The notes: generated by a model from the sequence alone, not told the origin. A stretch of 64,000 nucleotides of DNA from JBFONV01 sp040779335 (GCA_040779335.1 JBFONV010000002.1:1-64000); one strand, 5' to 3'; counted from the first letter of the stretch, positions 8,715-18,218 are shown. Made by a program: numbers and translations.

Positions 8715-9278
8715 ATGCCATCATGTAAAGGATTTACATTGGTAGAGTTTATGGTTGCAGTTACCATACTTGCCATCTTATCAGCTATCACCATCCCTAA
8801 TTTTAACAAATTTATCACCCAAATGCGTGTTGATAATGAAATTTCAGCACTATTTCAATTACTGCTCATTGCTCGTAATACCGCCATAAATTCTGGTACG
8901 GAAGTGACGGTATGTCCGTTGGATGAAGGAAATAGATGTTCCACCCTGTGGCAAAATGAAATCAGTGTTTTCATTGATTCTAATGATAATAAAGTTTATG
9001 ACCGAGATAGTGACGACAGACTAATTAAAGTTAAAAATGCGGTAAATAACAGCGACAAATTACAATATGCCCTTGGTCGATACCGTATTGTTTATGCGCC
9101 AACAGGTAGAACGGTAAAATGGGGTTCAAATGGTACTTTGAAATACTGCCCTAAAAATCAAGAAAACGAATCCAGAGGAATTATTATTTCTACATCAGGA
9201 CGTTTATATGCCAGCTCGGATAAAGATAATGACGGTAAGGATGAAGACCGCAACGGCAAAGAAATTACTTGTCGGTAG
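8715..9278 (+). CDS. GspH/FimT-family type IV minor pseudopilin (copy 1)
   Basis: A prepilin-type protein with a very short leader and the class III cleavage motif KGFTLVEF (cleavage after Gly, Glu at mature position 5), then a hydrophobic N-terminal helix. The C-terminal globular part follows the GspH/FimT layout (RNTAINSGTEVTVCPL, then WQNEISVFID) and has four Cys, likely two disulfides. It would be processed by PilD and join the pilus priming complex with PilV/W/X/E. A close paralogue follows 92 bases downstream; both share the same Cys pattern and the Asp-rich tail ending DNDGKDE...EITC. It is convergent with, not part of, the pilVWXY1E operon. Confidence 0.88.
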   Translation: MPSCKGFTLVEFMVAVTILAILSAITIPNFNKFITQMRVDNEISALFQLLLIARNTAINSGTEVTVCPLDEGNRCSTLWQNEISVFIDSNDNKVYDRDSDDRLIKVKNAVNNSDKLQYALGRYRIVYAPTGRTVKWGSNGTLKYCPKNQENESRGIIISTSGRLYASSDKDNDGKDEDRNGKEITCR

Positions 9279-9370
9279 AAGTTTAGGATAAAAACAACAA
9301 CTAGCAGGAAATACTATTAAGTGGTATAACTAACAACAAGATTTCTAGTAAGTAATGTTGTGGTTGTCTT

Positions 9371-9949
9371 ATGCTTAATCATTCGCGTCAATGCTTTTAT
9401 AAAAAAAATAAAAGTGGCTTTACAATCGTAGAGCTGATGGTCAGTATCGCCATCATTTCTATTTTAATAGCCATCGCCCTGCCAAATTTTAGTGATTTCA
9501 TCATCAGAACTCGCGTAGACAATGAAATATCAGAACTACATCGACTTTTACTTACAGCAAGAAATACAGCAATTAATTCAGAGCAAAATGTCACCATTTG
9601 TCCATTAGGTACGGGATCAACCTGTAATAACAACTGGCAGAATGAACTGAGCGTGTTTGTTGATGCCGATAGTGATGGCGTATTAGATAATGGTGAGGCA
9701 TTAGTAAAAACCAAAGGCGCGATTGACTCTGGTGATAAATTACAATTTAGTGTAAATAGTCTGACCTATATGCCCAGTGGCCGATTACTTGTCGCCGCTT
9801 CCAATCGATTTAACTACTGCCCAAAAGATAACGAAGACTTTTCTCGCGGTATAGAAGTGTCATCTTCTGGTCGATTTAATACCACCTCAGACACTGATAA
9901 TGATGGTAAAGATGAAACTCGCGCAGGCACAGAAATAACCTGTAGTTGA
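9371..9949 (+). CDS. GspH/FimT-family type IV minor pseudopilin (copy 2)
   Basis: Tandem paralogue of the preceding gene: leader ending KKNKSG, then FTIVELMVSI with Glu5, a hydrophobic helix, RTRVDNEISELHRLLLTARNT..., and the same four-Cys globular domain with WQNELSVFVD. The closing DNDGKDETRAGTEITC is nearly the same as in copy 1, showing a duplication followed by divergence. Which copy plays the FimU/FimT role in pilus initiation cannot be told. A strong hairpin follows at 9974-10006. Confidence 0.88.
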   Translation: MLNHSRQCFYKKNKSGFTIVELMVSIAIISILIAIALPNFSDFIIRTRVDNEISELHRLLLTARNTAINSEQNVTICPLGTGSTCNNNWQNELSVFVDADSDGVLDNGEALVKTKGAIDSGDKLQFSVNSLTYMPSGRLLVAASNRFNYCPKDNEDFSRGIEVSSSGRFNTTSDTDNDGKDETRAGTEITCS

Positions 9950-9973
9950 TAAACGTCACTTTACAATGATAAT

Positions 9974-10006
9974 AACTCATGTGGTTTAACTTTAACCACA
10001 TGAGTT
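9974..10006. terminator. Hairpin between convergent pseudopilin genes and pilE operon
   Basis: A 13-bp perfect stem (9974-9986 with 9994-10006) and 7-base loop stand between two convergent transcription units. Only a short T stretch follows on the plus strand, so termination is likely but not certain. Confidence 0.65.
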
Positions 10007-10032
10007 TCACTCCAAATACTCGTATTAATAAC

Positions 10033-10350
10033 TTAACGCGCAGTTAAAATATCTTTAGATTTAGCCGCTGTAGTCACAAACGTTTCATGCAAACCGACAC
10101 ATTCATTCACTTTGTAGATCACCCGTTTTTTCTTCGATAACGTAGTGGAAATCTTTTGCCCCTCTAGCACTTGTTTAATCACTGCAAGTTTCGTCTCAGG
10201 GACCTTAGCAAAGTGAATGATATCTCCTCCGCCAACTAGCTCAACATGGCACTTTATTTCAGTATTAGCGACACTTTTATCATTTGGCTTGGCATTAGCG
10301 CCCATAACGATCAGACAGCCCAGCAATATAGTACTTTTAATTAGTTTCAT
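10033..10350 (-). CDS. Small secreted protein of unknown function, last gene of the pil operon
   Basis: 105 residues with a signal peptide (MKLIKSTILLGCLIVMGANA), then a basic domain with two Cys (IKCHVEL and VNECVGLHE) that could form one disulfide. I do not recognise the family. The ATG at 10350 is chosen because GGGAG stands 6 bases before it and it lies 2 bases past the pilE stop; an upstream in-frame start at 10365 would overlap pilE. As the last cistron of the minor-pilin operon it may be a periplasmic pilus-assembly accessory; this is inference from position only. Confidence 0.7.
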   Translation of the reverse strand: MKLIKSTILLGCLIVMGANAKPNDKSVANTEIKCHVELVGGGDIIHFAKVPETKLAVIKQVLEGQKISTTLSKKKRVIYKVNECVGLHETFVTTAAKSKDILTAR

Positions 10351-10352
10351 AA

Positions 10353-10766
10353 TTACTCCCAACAATTAGCCGATGTGGCCGACTTCGTGCCTAACTCATT
10401 GACATTAAACTTAGCACAAGTCGTATCAGAAGCTTGGGCGTTTATCGCTGTTGCCGTCAGAGTATAAGTAGAACCATCAGCCGCTATAGCTGATGTATCT
10501 ATACTATAGTTTCCCTGCTCCGGAATGTACGGATCAGCTCCCAAACCCAACTGAGTCATATCACTCGTATAAGTACGATGATCCATATAATACTGTTCTT
10601 GCAAATTTGCAATTCGCAGTAATTCAGATTGTGCTTCTGCTCGATTAGAGCGCTTAACAAAGTCAACATACGAGGGGTAAGCCACTGCGGCTAATATGCC
10701 AACAATAGCAACCGCAATCATTAACTCAATTAAAGTAAATCCTATTTGCTTCAAACTATTTTTCAC
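10353..10766 (-). CDS. pilE: Type IV pilin-like minor pilin PilE
   Basis: A pilin of the PilA/PilE fold: leader ending QIG, then FTLIELMIAVAIVGILAAVA with Glu5, a long hydrophobic helix, and RSNRAEAQSELLRIANLQEQYY followed by a short C-terminal domain closed by Cys residues (TTCAKF and ANCW). Length 137 and position directly after pilY1 match the PilE minor pilin rather than the major pilin. Translation starts at a GTG that overlaps the pilY1 stop by one base (TAGTG), so it is coupled to pilY1. Confidence 0.9.
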   Translation of the reverse strand: MKNSLKQIGFTLIELMIAVAIVGILAAVAYPSYVDFVKRSNRAEAQSELLRIANLQEQYYMDHRTYTSDMTQLGLGADPYIPEQGNYSIDTSAIAADGSTYTLTATAINAQASDTTCAKFNVNELGTKSATSANCWE

Positions 10767-13700
10767 TATTTTGGCTCCGTGATATAGAGATAATTTCTTG
10801 AAGTGGAGAGAGTAAAACCTACCGGAACAATCGTTCTGCCGACAATAATATTGCCTTTGGTCGCTTGTGACGCATCAGCTCCAACATCAGGTGTTACAAT
10901 TAACGTTGGTGAGCCTAAAAATTGTTCACTTATTTCTTTAACTCGACCATCATCAACACGGCCATCGGCCGCAGTGGTCCAGTTATACACAGTGGTTCCT
11001 AAAGCTAAGTCTACTGCATACAAATATCCGCCACCATTTACTTCTATGATACAGCTTTCTTCATCAAAGATAGCACCGGCTGGTGGGGTATAACTGGTAA
11101 AATAGGCTACTCCGGCAATTGCTATCGCTGCCGATGTGCTTTTTTCGCCACTTTCAGTTAACGAAATATACCAACCCGATTTTTCACTCACCGCTATTTC
11201 TAGTGTTTCTAAAGCGGCTTGCTCAGTAACAGATAGTGGGTAACTAAAACTGCCAAAAGGATTAGAGGTAAAATCATATAGATCACTTAACTCAATAGCA
11301 GAAGGCGGTGCGTTCGCAGGAGTTATACTACTGCTAAACGATTCAGTGACTATATTTTCGTCCTTTATCATGAAAAATATATCATTAGTATCAGTTCCCA
11401 ATGGCGTAGCTCTATCACCACTACCTATCAAGATAGCGTCGTAAGGTCGCTCTTGATGGCTAACAACCTCAGTTGTCACGCCATTTTCGTCAGTAGATGA
11501 CGTTTTAACGGTATCTGTTATCAATGTTCTGACAATTGATGGTTCGTAAAAGAAACGTCTATCAATACTGTTATCGGCATTACCAAAACCACCTCCTAAT
11601 TTAGCTAATTTAAAGGCGGTCCAAGGGGTATCAGAGCTATTAATAGATTTACCGGGCATGTCTACTCGCCATACATTCCCGCCAGTATCACCAACATAAA
11701 TCCGATCCGTTAAGCCATCAGAATTACTATCTAAAGTCGCAATCGGTGCAGGAATACTATCAATACCAGCAAAAGTGGTGTTTGTACCACTACTGGCAGA
11801 AGTAGAAAGTGTCCATAATAAACTTCCCGATTCAGCATCAACCATGAAGACACCAACACCGCTACTATCAGCAGCGCCAATAGTGGCGGAATCTTTGGCC
11901 GTTGAATAGCCACCACCAAAAAACAATACTGGCTTAGGTATATCGCTTGTTATATTTATTTCCGAAAAGGCGACTTTAGGTTTTGACCATGTTTGTTCTA
12001 GCATACTAAAGCCAGTAGTAGTGCTATCGATATGCCACATCAATCGTGGGTTATCTTTATCAGAGATATCAATTGCATAATATGAATCACCGCCTCTGCG
12101 TAAGCCAAAGAAGATCCAAACTTTATCTGTTGTCTTATCGATAACGCCGTCGCCGTTAGCATCGTAAACGTATGAAGTTATCGGACCATCAATACCATAA
12201 ACTTTATCCGAACTAGAATAATTATCACGTAAAGTTTTAATATTTGAGAAAAATTCTTTGGGCATTATTGCCCAAGCTTCATTCACGGTATCGCCGTTAT
12301 CATCAAACATGTGTAAGACGCCAGAATTGGTACCGATAACAATACGGATTTCTTGGTTATCCGCGTCTGCGCCGCCGTAATTTACGACCAGAGGCTTAGA
12401 ATGCAGAGGATCACCAAACGTATCCTTTCGCATATCAGTTATCGAACCGTCCCTGTCTTCATCATCGACATCAATGCCCTTGGCCCAATTGATGTAATCG
12501 GCAATTTCATCTTCGGGTACATCTAATTCAGTTGCCAGTGCAGCTGCACTGCCATACGCAGTGGCCGCCTCAGCATTAGTTTTGGTAAAATCAACTAAAG
12601 CGCCATCAGCCCCTAAATCACTATAAATTTTACGATTAGATTTGTTGCTAAGCATTTCGGCAACACCGCCTTCGGTAACATCATCACCATCAACAGTGGA
12701 TGACCAGAAACTTTGTGCCTCGTCAGAAAATCGTCCAGAGCTGTCAACCGCCGGTTTATCGTTTACATCTAATTGAACGCCACCTGAAACTTTATACTTT
12801 TTAAGATTTCCTGCCCAACGTGCCCCGTTATCAGGTAAAAACATCGCATAATAAACTGAATTTAAGGTCTCAGTACGGTCAAAGTTATTAGAGGCGACTG
12901 AGGCCGAGGTTAAACTACTGTTAGTGCTGCCAATGCCCGCTAACGCAGATTGCAGTGCTGCGGCTAAGCTTGTGGCATCTGTTGCTTCATAATACGCTCC
13001 ACCACCGCCCGTTTCTTTATCAGCTGCTGCCCGTAATAGTGCCCCCGCATCATTGATAGCATCTTTACCAAAACCTATGGTAAAAGTTGTCGCAATTTGC
13101 TCACCGTCTAAATCATCATTAATATCATTATTATGCATCCATGTAGTTAATGCCGCGAGATAGTTATCTGTGCCATTGACGTCAAACGGGGCACCTATAC
13201 CAGGTAAAGCTTTTATTTTAGTATCGGCAGCAAGATCCTCAGTAGGCTGGCCATCGGTGATCAAAATAATGAATATTTCATCATTACAGGTCATCGGTGA
13301 AATGTAACTACCTGAGTCTTCAATAGAGGTATCTCGTGGTGGTGTATTCCCCTTATACCCACTTTGATAATTAGAATCATCGTCACCAAAGTCTACTGGC
13401 TTACCACCAAAATATTGTAATGCTTCGTAGACGGTTTCACATAATGGAGTATTAGTTTCACCATCAATTTCTATGTCAATAACATTGATTAGTTCAGTGC
13501 GCGCAGCAGCATCCATATTTTGGATGCCAAAGACAACACGCCCGCCATCTCTAGTAAATTCATCAGGGAAATCATAATTAAATACTTGTAAACCAAATTC
13601 AGCAAATGGTGCGGAACGCACCAATTGTGTTACCGCATCTTTAGCTATATCTAAACGGGTTTTGTTTTCAGTCGCAATTTCATCGTTATTCGCCCAGCGT

Positions 13701-14362
13701 AAATAATTGTCAGTGTATAAGGTTACTGTTTTACCTGACCAATTTACATTTGATTCAGCAACAGTATCAGCATGAAAAACAGGGCTACTTTTAGTACCTA
13801 AACCGTCTACAGGATAGCCATCGGGTAACTCAATAACAGTACCATTGCTTTTTTCAAAAGTAGCGTTATCTGGGTTAGACTCTAAAACATCTGCTTGACA
13901 GTCAATGACATCGATATTGGCACCATTATTATCAGGGATTTCCTGCCAACTACCTGAATTTCCAGAAAAAGCATATTCACGAATATAACCAGTATAAAAG
14001 CCTTGTTCTGCTAATATAGCTCGGGCGGTGGCACAACTATTGATATCATCCAAAAAACGACGTGATTCACTAGGGCTATCTGGAATGGGTAACGCTGCAT
14101 TATCAACACCACCCTTGGTAAAATAAATAAACTTATCTGACAAAGAATTCAACCCACCAACAGCTGGATAGGTAATGTCAGGTTTATAAGCTGATTTCAC
14201 ATCTTCTAACGTGTTCATACTGCCTGAATTATCAAAAATAATCAGCACTTGAGGTTTAAAAGTGATTCTCGTTGAAGCATCACCAAAATAAAGATCAATA
14301 TCTTCACTAAACGTATAGCTAGAAAATAATAATAGCCAACTACATACAAGCCATTTTTTCAT
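10766..14362 (-). CDS. pilY1: Type IV pilus tip/assembly protein PilY1
   Basis: A large exported protein (about 1198 residues) placed at the pilus tip and cell surface; PilY1 proteins promote pilus extension, adhesion and surface sensing. It has a signal peptide, then a von Willebrand A-like region with a MIDAS-type DNSGSM near residue 45 and FIILITDGQPTED. The C-terminal half is a PilY1 beta-propeller (RIVIGTNSGVLHMFDD, VWIFFGLRRGGDSYYAID) with an EF-hand-like calcium loop DSNSDGLTD near residue 880, the counterpart of the Ca site that controls retraction in Pseudomonas PilY1. The ATG at 14362 has GGGGG just upstream; an in-frame ATG at 14374 is the alternative. Confidence 0.93.
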   Translation of the reverse strand: MKKWLVCSWLLLFSSYTFSEDIDLYFGDASTRITFKPQVLIIFDNSGSMNTLEDVKSAYKPDITYPAVGGLNSLSDKFIYFTKGGVDNAALPIPDSPSESRRFLDDINSCATARAILAEQGFYTGYIREYAFSGNSGSWQEIPDNNGANIDVIDCQADVLESNPDNATFEKSNGTVIELPDGYPVDGLGTKSSPVFHADTVAESNVNWSGKTVTLYTDNYLRWANNDEIATENKTRLDIAKDAVTQLVRSAPFAEFGLQVFNYDFPDEFTRDGGRVVFGIQNMDAAARTELINVIDIEIDGETNTPLCETVYEALQYFGGKPVDFGDDDSNYQSGYKGNTPPRDTSIEDSGSYISPMTCNDEIFIILITDGQPTEDLAADTKIKALPGIGAPFDVNGTDNYLAALTTWMHNNDINDDLDGEQIATTFTIGFGKDAINDAGALLRAAADKETGGGGAYYEATDATSLAAALQSALAGIGSTNSSLTSASVASNNFDRTETLNSVYYAMFLPDNGARWAGNLKKYKVSGGVQLDVNDKPAVDSSGRFSDEAQSFWSSTVDGDDVTEGGVAEMLSNKSNRKIYSDLGADGALVDFTKTNAEAATAYGSAAALATELDVPEDEIADYINWAKGIDVDDEDRDGSITDMRKDTFGDPLHSKPLVVNYGGADADNQEIRIVIGTNSGVLHMFDDNGDTVNEAWAIMPKEFFSNIKTLRDNYSSSDKVYGIDGPITSYVYDANGDGVIDKTTDKVWIFFGLRRGGDSYYAIDISDKDNPRLMWHIDSTTTGFSMLEQTWSKPKVAFSEINITSDIPKPVLFFGGGYSTAKDSATIGAADSSGVGVFMVDAESGSLLWTLSTSASSGTNTTFAGIDSIPAPIATLDSNSDGLTDRIYVGDTGGNVWRVDMPGKSINSSDTPWTAFKLAKLGGGFGNADNSIDRRFFYEPSIVRTLITDTVKTSSTDENGVTTEVVSHQERPYDAILIGSGDRATPLGTDTNDIFFMIKDENIVTESFSSSITPANAPPSAIELSDLYDFTSNPFGSFSYPLSVTEQAALETLEIAVSEKSGWYISLTESGEKSTSAAIAIAGVAYFTSYTPPAGAIFDEESCIIEVNGGGYLYAVDLALGTTVYNWTTAADGRVDDGRVKEISEQFLGSPTLIVTPDVGADASQATKGNIIVGRTIVPVGFTLSTSRNYLYITEPK

Positions 14363-14414
14363 CACAACCCCCATATAGAATGATTATTCCAGTAACAACC
14401 ATTCAATTTAACTT

Positions 14415-14921
14415 TTATCTGAGTAACTCTTGGGAAATACCCGCGTTAACCACAAGAGAATTCCCTTTTGTCCGCCCATATTTTTTTTCAATTTGTATTC
14501 TTAGTACGTTACAGGTAAACACCTGTACAGAAGACGCGCCCCTAGAATGCGAACAATCAGCTTCCAAACCATTAGGGTTTTCTATGTATACTTCACCCGT
14601 CGCATCTGCAATGGAAAGCGCCACATTTGCCATCGGGTATATATTAGGAGCTACCGCGGCACCAAACGAAGCAATAGGCCGAGCAAAAAGATTTTCACCG
14701 TCAGCTTTTGAAACTTCGTTATAAGTAACTTCATCAGCAGCGCTTATAGTCTCTTGTGTAGCAACTACCTTTTCTTGGCTCGCGCCCGACATTTTCATAT
14801 CAGTAGTGGTATTTTGCATCAATGCTGCAGCAACCGCTGTTAGTGCGATAAGAAAGACTAACGAAACAACGAGCACTACACCTTGCTGGGCTTTTTTCCC
14901 AGAATAATAGCTTATGGCCAC
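14415..14921 (-). CDS. pilX: Type IV pilus minor pilin PilX
   Basis: PilX_N-type protein: KKAQQGVVLVVSLVFLIAL is a prepilin-like hydrophobic start without the usual Glu5, as in other PilX proteins, followed by MQNTTTDMKMSG. The 168-residue length is typical, and two Cys occur in the C-terminal part. It starts with GTG, overlaps the end of pilW by 10 bases, and has GAGG at the right distance. It acts with PilV, PilW and PilE in the inner-membrane priming complex that recruits PilY1. Confidence 0.87.
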   Translation of the reverse strand: MAISYYSGKKAQQGVVLVVSLVFLIALTAVAAALMQNTTTDMKMSGASQEKVVATQETISAADEVTYNEVSKADGENLFARPIASFGAAVAPNIYPMANVALSIADATGEVYIENPNGLEADCSHSRGASSVQVFTCNVLRIQIEKKYGRTKGNSLVVNAGISQELLR

Positions 14922-15961
14922 TTATCTGTCCTCGTGTTATGTAAAGTTACCGTTGAGGTAAATAACAAGCGACGATAATTATCGCCATTACCATCACCAT
15001 CAATAAAGTTGACATCAATATCACCTAACGTATAAGTATTGGTGTTTTCATATTTGTTATCCGGCATAATATCTCTCACCAAGACATACATTTTTACCGC
15101 TAATATGCGAGAATTTCGATTATCCCATAGATCTGCGGTCATATTGTCAGCAGAGATATAAGCATCAACAATACCATCACCTTCACCGCCAAAATAATCA
15201 ATAGTATCGCCATCGGCATCGGTATCAACCCCATACATAAAACGTATCATTTCAATACCGTCGACCAAAACATCAAATTGCATGCCATTATCGGCAGTCA
15301 ATCGCCCTTGCCTGAGCACTGGCACTACATTGCTGCCCTGCGCCTCTTCTCTAATGTAATAAACGTGATGTTGATATTGCCACACTTGTGAATTTCGAAT
15401 ATTCGCTGGAGTAGTGTTCCCTCTAAAAATATTTCCCGAATTATCATCGGTAATTAAATAGTAGCGATTAGAGTCGCCTACAGCTGGCACTGGGTCAGGC
15501 AATGGATTCGCTAAATCTTCTGCTGAGGAGATAACACGCTTTATTTGAATAACATCAGAGCCAATTTTAGCATCAGTAATACACCCCATCATATTAGCAG
15601 TGGTTACCGTATCCCCCCATAAGGTCCTAAACTTACCAACAGCCCCTGGAAAAGAACCATTATTAATACCTTCACCGTTACAATCAGGAGCGACAGCAGG
15701 AATTGCGGGGTTAGTTCGTAAAACAGCTATATCCATAGGTTTAGTCAGATCACCCCAATAATCCTGTCTGAATAAATCATCAGTTAATACACTAATAGCA
15801 AAACGCCCGTTTTCTTGCATTTCACCATAGCTTGAGGTTTCAGATGTCGTCGTGCGCATACCAACAAAGACGCTCAACACACCTGTAAGTAGGGCTAGAC
15901 CTACCGCCAAAGCAATAAAAACTTCAATTAAGCTAAAGCCTTGCTGTTTCTGCATCATCAT
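14912..15961 (-). CDS. pilW: Type IV pilus minor pilin PilW
   Basis: Prepilin motif KQQGFSLIEVFIALAVGLAL with Glu5, then GEMQENGRFAISVLTDDLFRQDYWG, the conserved PilW block, and a large C-terminal globular domain with many Asp-rich loops (VDTDADGDTIDYFG). At 349 residues it is in the PilW size range. Its ATG overlaps the pilV stop by one base (TAATG). Component of the minor-pilin complex. Confidence 0.9.
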   Translation of the reverse strand: MMMQKQQGFSLIEVFIALAVGLALLTGVLSVFVGMRTTTSETSSYGEMQENGRFAISVLTDDLFRQDYWGDLTKPMDIAVLRTNPAIPAVAPDCNGEGINNGSFPGAVGKFRTLWGDTVTTANMMGCITDAKIGSDVIQIKRVISSAEDLANPLPDPVPAVGDSNRYYLITDDNSGNIFRGNTTPANIRNSQVWQYQHHVYYIREEAQGSNVVPVLRQGRLTADNGMQFDVLVDGIEMIRFMYGVDTDADGDTIDYFGGEGDGIVDAYISADNMTADLWDNRNSRILAVKMYVLVRDIMPDNKYENTNTYTLGDIDVNFIDGDGNGDNYRRLLFTSTVTLHNTRTDKWP

Positions 15962-16536
15962 TAAATTATCCGCGCCGTCATAACTATTTGTCGTCTTTTA
16001 TCGCCAGCTGTACCGCATGCGGTGTCACTATCTATGGAGCCATCAGCGATACTTTCACGCCCTTGCCAACTGATCACGACAGTAATATTATTACTAGTAA
16101 TGCCATTTACAGTAGTCGATGTACCACTTATACAACCGACAGCCCCGGTTAGCCCACCAGCATTTTTCCCATTGGAAATAACATCAGCGCCCATCAACGC
16201 CTGTTCCCAAAAATATAAATCAGATTTAGCCATATCTGCCGAGTTACAAAGGGTATTAGGGCCATTACAATCCGGTGGACTAGTTACAATACCTGTTCCA
16301 TAAGCAGTACCGCCATAACTCACTAATGCAGTAGGATCATTTGCTCGCATTCGATAAATAATATCCTGAGCAAGTGCAGATGCGACAGAGCGCTGCATAG
16401 CATCAAAGCTGCCTTTTTTTGCAGAGGCTTGCATAGCAACCGCCCCTAAAATACCTGTCACTAACACCACCAAGGCAATAAGTACTTCTATAAAGGTTAA
16501 GCCTTTTTGCTTAGCTTTATGTGTTGGGTTAAGCAC
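15961..16536 (-). CDS. pilV: Type IV pilus minor pilin PilV
   Basis: First gene of the minor-pilin operon. Prepilin motif KQKGLTFIEVLIALVVLVTG with Glu5, then AMQRSVASALAQDIIYRMRAND, a PilV hallmark, and a Cys-containing C-terminal domain. It starts with GTG, set by a perfect GGAGG eight bases upstream. All downstream genes (pilW, pilX, pilY1, pilE, small protein) follow with overlaps or short gaps. A FimU/FimT gene, normally first in this operon, is missing here; two FimT-like genes lie convergently past the far end. Confidence 0.88.
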   Translation of the reverse strand: MLNPTHKAKQKGLTFIEVLIALVVLVTGILGAVAMQASAKKGSFDAMQRSVASALAQDIIYRMRANDPTALVSYGGTAYGTGIVTSPPDCNGPNTLCNSADMAKSDLYFWEQALMGADVISNGKNAGGLTGAVGCISGTSTTVNGITSNNITVVISWQGRESIADGSIDSDTACGTAGDKRRQIVMTARII

Positions 16537-16833
16537 TACGCAACCTCCAAAGTTGTTCAGATAACAATAGATGATTTAACTGAAGAAAAATATAGTTTTT
16601 TTTAGGCGAGAAAAAAATAGGAAAATATTGATGAACAATACTCCTGACAGTGATGTTATATGTGTTAAAAATCACCAAGGTGAACCGCATTAACCCATAC
16701 CTTACATATCCATATAATGAGCAGCCATCCTAATTGTAGTGATGCACAGTTACTACTCATCGCTGTTGCTAAAGTTTAAGTATTAACTCGAAAACTGTGA
16801 TGTTAATTGCTTAACTTTTAATCTCACTTAAGA
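16537..16833. other. Intergenic region upstream of the pilV operon
   Basis: 297 bases between ispH (whose start is on its right) and pilV, both read leftward. It must hold the pilV promoter and the 3' end of the ispH message. It is A+T-rich with A and T tracts at 16590-16625. I see no clear -35/-10 pair, riboswitch or small gene. Confidence 0.5.
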
Positions 16834-17763
16834 CTAGCGCAATTCTGCTGGTACCGCAAACACGATATTTTCTTCTCGCCCTGCATGTTCAATAACACTT
16901 TGACCACCAAGCGCTTTTAATGCATCAATAACTTGTACAACCAGTATATCGGGTGCAGACGCACCTGCAGTAACCCCTACTTTGTTGACATTGTCCAACC
17001 ATGTTGGATCAATATCAGCCGCTGTATCTATCAAATAAGCCGTGGTACCAATTTTATCGGCAAGTTCTCGCAAGCGATTTGAATTAGAGCTATTTTTCGC
17101 CCCAACCACTAAGAGTAATTCAACCTGTGAGGCAATAGCACGCACCGCATCTTGTCGATTTTGCGTTGCATAACAAATATCGTCTTTACGGGGACCTTCA
17201 ATGTATGGGAACTTTTTCTGTAAAGCGTCAATAACGTCACTGGTATCATCGACAGACAACGTGGTTTGGCTACAAAAGTATAATTTCTTTGCATCTTTTA
17301 CCGTGAGTTTTTCAACATCCGCGACAGATTCAACCAAATAAATGCCGCCTTTTTCACTGTCATATTGCCCCATAGTACCTTCAACTTCGGGGTGTCCCGC
17401 ATGACCGATCAATACACATTCGACGTCTCTACGACTGGTGCGAGAAACTTCCATGTGGACTTTAGTCACTAAAGGGCAGGTCGCGTCAAAAACTTTTAAG
17501 CCTCTATTTTTAGCTTCATTCCTAACCGCTTTAGATACGCCATGGGCACTAAAAATAACAGTATTATCGTCGGGAACTTGATCTAATTCATCAACAAAAA
17601 TAACACCACGTTTTTTCAAATCATCGACAACAAATTTATTATGCACAACTTCATGACGCACATATATAGGTGCTGAGAATAGCTCTAATGCACGATCAAC
17701 AATACTAATAGCTCGGTCAACGCCAGCACAAAAACCTCGAGGGTTGGCTAAAATAATTTCCAT
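16834..17763 (-). CDS. ispH: 4-hydroxy-3-methylbut-2-enyl diphosphate reductase
   Basis: Last enzyme of the MEP isoprenoid pathway; reduces HMBPP to IPP and DMAPP with a 4Fe-4S cluster. The three cluster cysteines are present: C12 (NPRGFCAGV), C96 (DATCPLVTKVH) and C197 (DDICYATQNRQ). SAHGVS, GHAGHPEVEG and the SSNSNRL block near the C-terminus complete the family pattern. Length 309 is normal. It follows fkpB by 10 bases as the last gene of the ribF-ileS-lspA-fkpB-ispH series. Confidence 0.97.
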   Translation of the reverse strand: MEIILANPRGFCAGVDRAISIVDRALELFSAPIYVRHEVVHNKFVVDDLKKRGVIFVDELDQVPDDNTVIFSAHGVSKAVRNEAKNRGLKVFDATCPLVTKVHMEVSRTSRRDVECVLIGHAGHPEVEGTMGQYDSEKGGIYLVESVADVEKLTVKDAKKLYFCSQTTLSVDDTSDVIDALQKKFPYIEGPRKDDICYATQNRQDAVRAIASQVELLLVVGAKNSSNSNRLRELADKIGTTAYLIDTAADIDPTWLDNVNKVGVTAGASAPDILVVQVIDALKALGGQSVIEHAGREENIVFAVPAELR

Positions 17764-17773
17764 AATTTACTCG

Positions 17774-18208
17774 CTATTGAATTTCAATGACATCAATGAC
17801 AAAAGTAACGGCTTGCCCTGCTAATGGATGGTTAAAATCCACAGTAACAGAAGAGCCCGAAACGTCAGTGATCATGCCCGGCAATTCTACATTTCCAGGT
17901 TGGGTGAAGGTAATAATATTACCCACTTTAGCCGGTGCATCTGTGCTAAACTTGTTAATGTCCATATAATGAATATTGTCAGGGTTCAATTCACCAAAAG
18001 CATCTTTCGCCGTTAAGGTAAATTCTTTGCTTTCCCCTTCAGCCATTCCTTTCAATTGCGCTTCAAAGGCAGGAGATATACTCGCATCGCCCATAATAAT
18101 TTTAGCGGGTTTATTATTAACTTTAGTACTGTCCGCAGCAGAACCATCGGATAATTTCATCGTAATATGAACGATAATAGTTGAATTTTCTTGAATTATA
18201 TTCGTCAT
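17774..18208 (-). CDS. fkpB: FKBP-type peptidyl-prolyl cis-trans isomerase FkpB (SlpA-like)
   Basis: Short cytoplasmic FKBP of the SlyD/SlpA type: an FKBP core with an inserted chaperone flap (GEFTLTAKDAFGELNPD, then NHPLAGQAVTFVIDVIEI). It lacks the His-rich metal-binding tail of SlyD, and its place between lspA and ispH is the classic fkpB position. At 144 residues it has the usual size. It catalyses prolyl isomerisation and assists folding. Confidence 0.92.
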   Translation of the reverse strand: MTNIIQENSTIIVHITMKLSDGSAADSTKVNNKPAKIIMGDASISPAFEAQLKGMAEGESKEFTLTAKDAFGELNPDNIHYMDINKFSTDAPAKVGNIITFTQPGNVELPGMITDVSGSSVTVDFNHPLAGQAVTFVIDVIEIQ

Positions 18209-18218
18209 AATCTACTGC

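Noticed and set aside
14380..14724. Plus-strand frame of 114 codons opposite pilX
   Set aside because: Antisense shadow of a well-supported minor-pilin gene.
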